Shown here: piece after piece, positions 5,384 to 8,521 of the stretch
Numbering within the stretch: the first letter of the stretch is position 1
Layout: the number at the start of each line of letters is the position of its first letter
Assembly: GCA_947456845.1 (NCBI GenBank)
Contig: CANGUJ010000144.1
Span: 1-8,521 of the forward strand
DNA length: 8,521 bases
Source of the DNA: Burkholderiales bacterium
GTDB lineage: Bacteria; Pseudomonadota; Gammaproteobacteria; Burkholderiales; JAEUOS01
Reading direction: 5' to 3'
Notes under the pieces: model-generated
Told to the model about the DNA's origin: nothing
Databases searched by the model: none
What the model saw: only the letters and a program-made list of their open reading frames with translations
Program-made: the position numbers and the translations under genes

Positions 5384-6700
5384 GTGGCTACTGATGCAAT
5401 GACCGTTGCCAAGTCCGGCAAGTTCGGCGACTTGAAGCGCCGTCTGGTCTTCCTTTTGCTCGCGCTCTTGGTGTACCGGATCGGCGCGCACATTCCTGTT
5501 CCAGGCATCGACCCGACGCAACTGGCGGAGTTGTTCAAGCAGAACCAGGGCGGCATTCTGGGCATGTTCAACATGTTTTCCGGCGGTGCGCTCTCGCGCT
5601 TCACCATTTTTGCGCTCGGGATCATGCCGTACATCTCATCTTCGATCATCATGCAGCTGCTTACGGTGGTATATCCCCCGTTCGAAGCGCTCAAGAAGGA
5701 AGGAGAGGCGGGCCGGCGCAAGATCACCCAATACACCCGCTATGCAACAGTGTTCCTGGCTTTTTTTCAGGCCTTCGGCATCTCCGTGGCTCTTGAGGCG
5801 CAGCCCGGCTTGGTCATGGATCCCGGTGTGCTTTTCAGGTTCGTAACCGTGTCGACCCTTGTGACGGGCACCATGTTCCTGATGTGGCTCGGCGAGCAGA
5901 TTACCGAACGCGGGCTGGGTAATGGTATTTCGATCATTATCTTTGCAGGCATCGCGGCTGGCTTGCCGAGCGCGATCGGAGGCCTGCTGGAACTGGTCCG
6001 TACCGGCGCGATGAACGCGCTTTCCGCGATTTTCATTGTTCTTCTCGTCGTTGCGGTCACTTTTGCAGTCGTATTCGTGGAGCGTGGGCAGCGCAAGATC
6101 CTGGTCAATTACGCGAAGCGTCAGGTCGGCAACAGGGTCTACGGTGGTCAATCCTCTCACCTCCCGCTCAAGCTGAATATGTCCGGCGTGATCCCGCCAA
6201 TCTTCGCGTCATCCATCATCCTCTTCCCCGCAACGATCACTAGTTGGTTCTCCTCAGGAGACCAGCTTCGTTGGCTCAAGGACATAGCCGGTACGCTGTC
6301 GCCCGGGCAGCCGATCTACGTGATGCTTTACGCTGCCGCGATCGTTTTTTTCTGTTTCTTCTACACGGCGCTCGTGTTCAACAGCAAGGAGACGGCCGAG
6401 AACCTGAAGAAGAGCGGTGCCTTCGTGCCTGGGATTCGACCCGGGGACCAGACCGCCAAGTATATCGACAAGATCCTGATGCGTCTGACCTTAACCGGAG
6501 CGGTATACGTCACGTTGGTCTGTCTTCTCCCCGAATTCCTCATCCTGAAATGGAACGTGCCGTTCTACTTCGGCGGGACATCGCTGTTGATCATCGTGGT
6601 CGTGACAATGGATTTCATGTCGCAGGTCCAGGCCTACATCATGTCCCACCAGTACGAGTCGTTGCTGAAGAAGGCGAATTTCAAAGGCGGAATGTTCTAG
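5384..6700 (+). CDS. secY: Protein translocase subunit SecY
   Basis: SecY is the inner-membrane channel of the Sec translocon, working with SecE, SecG and SecA, or with ribosomes for co-translational insertion. The 438 residues give the expected ten membrane segments; the first covers about 20-40. The plug/TM2 region reads ILGMFNMFSGGALSRFTIFA (58-77). Cytoplasmic loop C4 has FVERGQRKILVNYAKRQVGN (231-250), and C5 has SGAFVPGIRPGDQTAKYIDK (344-363) with the conserved Arg352 used in SecA and ribosome contact. The start is a GTG: CGGGA (5369-5373) lies 10 nt upstream, and MATDAMTVAKSGKFGDLKRR matches relatives in length. An ATG at 5399 is possible but lacks a binding site. Protein length and C-terminus (YESLLKKANFKGG) are normal. 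Confidence 0.99.
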   Translation: MATDAMTVAKSGKFGDLKRRLVFLLLALLVYRIGAHIPVPGIDPTQLAELFKQNQGGILGMFNMFSGGALSRFTIFALGIMPYISSSIIMQLLTVVYPPFEALKKEGEAGRRKITQYTRYATVFLAFFQAFGISVALEAQPGLVMDPGVLFRFVTVSTLVTGTMFLMWLGEQITERGLGNGISIIIFAGIAAGLPSAIGGLLELVRTGAMNALSAIFIVLLVVAVTFAVVFVERGQRKILVNYAKRQVGNRVYGGQSSHLPLKLNMSGVIPPIFASSIILFPATITSWFSSGDQLRWLKDIAGTLSPGQPIYVMLYAAAIVFFCFFYTALVFNSKETAENLKKSGAFVPGIRPGDQTAKYIDKILMRLTLTGAVYVTLVCLLPEFLILKWNVPFYFGGTSLLIIVVVTMDFMSQVQAYIMSHQYESLLKKANFKGGMF

Positions 6701-6730
6701 ACAACAAGATCAACGGCGGTACACGACTGA

Positions 6731-6949
6731 ATGGCTAAGGAAGATGTCATCCAGATGCAGGGCGAAATCGTCGAAACCCTGCCCAACGCCACGTTTCGGG
6801 TGAGGCTCGAAAACGGCCATGTTGTTCTGGGACACATTTCCGGGAAAATGCGAATGCACTACATCCGCATTCTCCCTGGCGATAAGGTGACGGTGGAGCT
6901 GACACCTTATGATTTAACCAAGGCGCGCATCGTGTTTCGCGCCAAGTAA
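6731..6949 (+). CDS. infA: Translation initiation factor IF-1
   Basis: IF-1 is an S1/OB-fold protein that binds the 30S A site and works with IF-2 and IF-3 during initiation. The 72-residue length is exact for the family. It opens MAKEDVIQMQGEIVETLPNA, continues with RVRLENGHVVLGHISGKMR (23-41), and has the diagnostic YIRILPGDKVTVELTPYDL (44-62). The ribosome binding site is poor (GGCGG at about 6715-6719), and the gap from secY is 30 nt. Its presence between secY and rpmJ is usual in Betaproteobacteria and many other bacteria, but not in E. coli, where infA is elsewhere on the chromosome. The arrangement ties initiation factor supply to ribosomal protein output. Confidence 0.99.
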   Translation: MAKEDVIQMQGEIVETLPNATFRVRLENGHVVLGHISGKMRMHYIRILPGDKVTVELTPYDLTKARIVFRAK

Positions 6950-7013
6950 CGCGGCCTCACTGGCTCACACACGGCCTGGGCTGGAACGAATCGAAAAGAG
7001 AGTCGAGGACAAC

Positions 7014-7127
7014 ATGAAAGTACTGGCTTCGGTCAAGAAAATCTGTCGTAACTGTAAGATCATCAAGCGAAAGGGCGTCGTGCGGGTTATCTGCACCGAC
7101 CCCCGGCACAAGCAGCGTCAGGGCTGA
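7014..7127 (+). CDS. rpmJ: 50S ribosomal protein L36 (zinc-binding form)
   Basis: This 37-codon gene encodes L36, the smallest 50S protein, bound in 23S rRNA near L16. The translation is MKVLASVKKICRNCKIIKRK followed by GVVRVICTDPRHKQRQG. Cys11, Cys14, Cys27 and His32 form the CCCH zinc site, so this is the zinc-dependent form and not the zinc-free paralogue made under zinc starvation. GAGGA (7005-7009) lies 4 nt before the ATG. The gaps are 64 nt to infA and 54 nt to rpsM. In gammaproteobacterial and betaproteobacterial maps rpmJ is the last gene of the spc operon. No terminator is visible after it, so transcription may run on into rpsM. Confidence 0.98.
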   Translation: MKVLASVKKICRNCKIIKRKGVVRVICTDPRHKQRQG

Positions 7128-7181
7128 GCCCCGGATCCCGAATTCGTCAGACGCTAAAGAACTCTAGTTGAAGGACACGAC

Positions 7182-7550
7182 ATGGCTCGTATCGCAGGCA
7201 TCAACATTCCCAACCATCAGCACGCGGAGATCGCGTTGACGGCCATATACGGCATTGGCCGCCCGCGCGCGCGAGCGATCTGCGTGGCCTCCGGAGTGAC
7301 ACCGTCGCTCAAGATGAAGGATTTCACCGATGCGCAGGTCGACCGGCTGCGCGAGCAGGTGGGCAAGTTCATTGTCGAGGGCGACTTGAGGCGTGAGGTG
7401 TCGATGAACATCAAGCGCCTGATGGATCTCGGCTGCTACCGCGGGGTCCGCCACAAGCGCGGCCTGCCCGTGCGCGGCCAGCGTACCCGCACCAACGCAC
7501 GTACCCGCAAGGGACCGCGCAAGGCGCGCAATGCGATCGCCGGCAAATAG
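7182..7550 (+). CDS. rpsM: 30S ribosomal protein S13
   Basis: S13 lies in the head of the 30S subunit. It forms intersubunit bridges with L5 and 23S rRNA, and its C-terminal tail reaches P-site tRNA. The 122-residue product begins MARIAGINIPNHQHAEIALT, contains the helix-two-turn-helix region around YGIGRPRARAIC (23-34), and ends with the basic tail RHKRGLPVRGQRTRTNARTR (90-109) and GPRKARNAIAGK. AAGGA (7171-7175) is 6 nt before the ATG. It is the first gene of the alpha operon in the standard order S13-S11-S4-RpoA-L17. The preceding 54 nt are too short for the E. coli-type S4 pseudoknot, and I see no clear promoter there. Confidence 0.99.
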   Translation: MARIAGINIPNHQHAEIALTAIYGIGRPRARAICVASGVTPSLKMKDFTDAQVDRLREQVGKFIVEGDLRREVSMNIKRLMDLGCYRGVRHKRGLPVRGQRTRTNARTRKGPRKARNAIAGK

Positions 7551-7591
7551 GCAATAGCGCTTCAAGTTCCAACGCTGGTTAGGAAACACAC

Positions 7592-7996
7592 ATGGCAACC
7601 AACAAGCAGCAGGCTGCATCCACGCGGGTGCGCAAGAAGGTCAAGAAGAACGTCGCCGAGGGCATCGCCCATATCCATGCGTCGTTCAACAACACCATCA
7701 TCACCATCACCGACCGCCAGGGCAATGCGCTGTCGTGGGCAACTTCCGGCGGCGCCGGCTTCAAGGGCTCGCGCAAATCCACGCCGTTTGCCGCGCAGGT
7801 TGCCGCGGAGGCGGCCGGCAAGGTTGCCGTGGAGTGCGGTGTCAAGAATCTCGAGGTACGCATCAAGGGACCCGGCCCCGGCCGCGAGTCCTCGGTGCGT
7901 GCATTGAACGCGCTGGGAATGAAGATTTCCAGCATTACCGACGTGACGCCGGTACCGCACAACGGGTGCCGGCCTCCCAAAAGGCGCCGCATCTAG
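7592..7996 (+). CDS. rpsK: 30S ribosomal protein S11
   Basis: S11 lies on the 30S platform near the mRNA exit and the E site, close to the Shine-Dalgarno helix. The product has 134 residues. After a basic, polar N-terminal lead it shows AHIHASFNNTIITITDRQGN (26-45), WATSGGAGFKGSRKSTPFAA (49-68), the conserved KGPGPGRESSVRAL (92-105) and the closing signature PHNGCRPPKRRRI (122-134). AGGA (7581-7584) lies 7 nt upstream of the ATG. The gap to rpsM is 41 nt; the gap to rpsD is 99 nt, unusually wide for this cluster. Frame and length are normal. Confidence 0.99.
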   Translation: MATNKQQAASTRVRKKVKKNVAEGIAHIHASFNNTIITITDRQGNALSWATSGGAGFKGSRKSTPFAAQVAAEAAGKVAVECGVKNLEVRIKGPGPGRESSVRALNALGMKISSITDVTPVPHNGCRPPKRRRI

Positions 7997-8059
7997 CAAC
8001 TTGAGTGCGGTCTGCCGTCCCGCGCAGGCTAGTGGGGCGGTGTCTCTCTTGGCGTCGAA

Positions 8060-8088
8060 CCCCGTTGTGAATTATGAATTGGGGAAAG
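8060..8088 (+). promoter_or_regulatory. Possible hairpin masking the rpsD ribosome binding site
   Basis: The ribosome binding site of rpsD is GGGGAAAG (8081-8088), 7 nt before the ATG. CCCCGTT at 8060-8066 can pair with AATTGGGG at 8077-8084: four G-C pairs, one G-U pair, one bulged T and two A-U pairs, around a 10-nt loop. An alternative inner pairing is AATT (8070-8073) with AATT (8077-8080). Either form would bury the GGGG of the binding site. The repeats are seen directly. Control by S4 is an inference from its known role as autogenous repressor of the alpha operon in E. coli, where the site is before rpsM, not here. Confidence 0.35.
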
Positions 8089-8095
8089 TAAATCC

Positions 8096-8521
8096 ATGGC
8101 TCGCTACACCGGCCCTAAGTGCAAACTCTCGCGGCGCGAGGGCACAGATCTATTTCTGAAGAGCGCCCGAAAGGCTTTTTCGGACAAATGCAAGTCGGAG
8201 GTTGCTCCCGGCCAGCATGGCCTGAAGTCGGGCCAACGCCTTTCCGATTACGGCAAGCAGTTGCGCGAAAAGCAGAAGGTCCGTCGCATGTACGGCGTAC
8301 TCGAGCGCCAGTTCCGCCGTTACTACGCTGAGGCGGTCCGCCGCAAGGGCAATACCGGCGAGAACCTGCTGCATCTTCTCGAGACGCGTCTCGACAACGT
8401 TGTCTACCGGATGGGTTACGGTTCAACCCGTGCCGAGGCGCGGCAGCTTGTCGGACACAAGGCCATCGAGGTCAACGGCAAGACTGTCAACATCGCATCG
8501 GCGCAGATCAAGCCTGGCGAC
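8096..8521 (+). CDS. rpsD: 30S ribosomal protein S4, N-terminal two thirds (partial)
   Basis: S4 nucleates 30S assembly by binding the 16S 5' domain; in E. coli it also represses the alpha operon and acts as an antitermination factor on rRNA operons. The window ends after codon 142 of an expected 205-210, in an open frame. Visible are MARYTGPKCKLSRREGTDLF (1-20), APGQHG (37-42), LSDYGKQLREKQKVRRMYGV (49-68), and most of the S4 RNA-binding domain: ETRLDNVVYRMGYGSTRAEA (96-115), HKAIEVNGKTVNIAS (121-135). Only two cysteines, Cys9 and Cys32, lie in the N-terminal part, so the four-Cys zinc site of some S4 proteins is absent. GGGGAAAG (8081-8088) sets the start. The end and rpoA should follow just outside. 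Confidence 0.98.
   Translation, partial: MARYTGPKCKLSRREGTDLFLKSARKAFSDKCKSEVAPGQHGLKSGQRLSDYGKQLREKQKVRRMYGVLERQFRRYYAEAVRRKGNTGENLLHLLETRLDNVVYRMGYGSTRAEARQLVGHKAIEVNGKTVNIASAQIKPGD

Noticed and set aside
6244..6738. Open frame of 164 codons on the + strand inside the end of secY
   Set aside because: It is out of frame within a conserved SecY region and rich in Arg, as expected from a frame-shifted reading of GC-rich coding sequence.
7132..7146. GGATCC and GAATTC side by side (7133-7145), like a cloning polylinker or assembly join
   Set aside because: Both flanks are intact, correctly ordered genes (rpmJ and rpsM) with a normal-sized gap and no vector sequence. Two six-base palindromes close together can occur by chance.
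7128..7181. E. coli-type S4-binding pseudoknot before rpsM
   Set aside because: The gap is only 54 nt and I cannot find the nested pairing. The GGGC/GCCC pair near 7121-7130 is short and overlaps the end of rpmJ.
1..8521. Mobile elements, CRISPR arrays, tRNA or rRNA genes, defence systems or a new gene cassette
   Set aside because: Every base is accounted for by standard ribosomal protein cluster genes and short gaps. No terminal repeats, spaced repeats, insertion or change of composition was seen.

Overview
This window is a contiguous stretch of the bacterial S10-spc-alpha ribosomal protein supercluster, with all genes on the + strand. It runs from the last codons of rpsC to about two thirds of the way through rpsD. 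Gene order, high GC content and protein character point to a betaproteobacterium. The most telling sign is infA sitting between secY and rpmJ, an arrangement usual in Betaproteobacteria and absent from the E. coli cluster. L16, L29, S8, L15, SecY and IF1 also read as betaproteobacterial by recall. I cannot name a genus from the sequence alone.

Region by region: positions 1-1061 are the end of the S10 operon (rpsC tail, rplP, rpmC, rpsQ). Positions 1062-1248 are the largest gap in the window. It holds a good sigma-70-type promoter (TTGCGG, 17 nt, TATACT) and a leader of about 146 nt rich in alternative pairings. Positions 1249-7127 are the spc operon (rplN, rplX, rplE, rpsN, rpsH, rplF, rplR, rpsE, rpmD, rplO, secY, infA, rpmJ). 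Positions 7182-8521 begin the alpha operon (rpsM, rpsK, rpsD), with a 99-nt gap before rpsD.

The genes act together. Eighteen encode ribosomal proteins of both subunits, one encodes initiation factor IF-1, and one encodes SecY, the channel through which ribosome-made proteins cross or enter the inner membrane. Spacing is tight: most gaps are 5-40 nt and rplN/rplX overlap by one base, consistent with polycistronic transcription and translational coupling. All reading frames are intact and of normal family length.

I found no mobile element, CRISPR array, tRNA, rRNA or foreign insertion, and no evidence of an undescribed system. The points worth a second look are regulatory RNA possibilities: mutually exclusive helices in the spc leader, a stem around the rplE start where E. 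coli S8 is known to act, and a stem that could mask the rpsD ribosome binding site. All were found by eye and have not been tested by folding or comparison.
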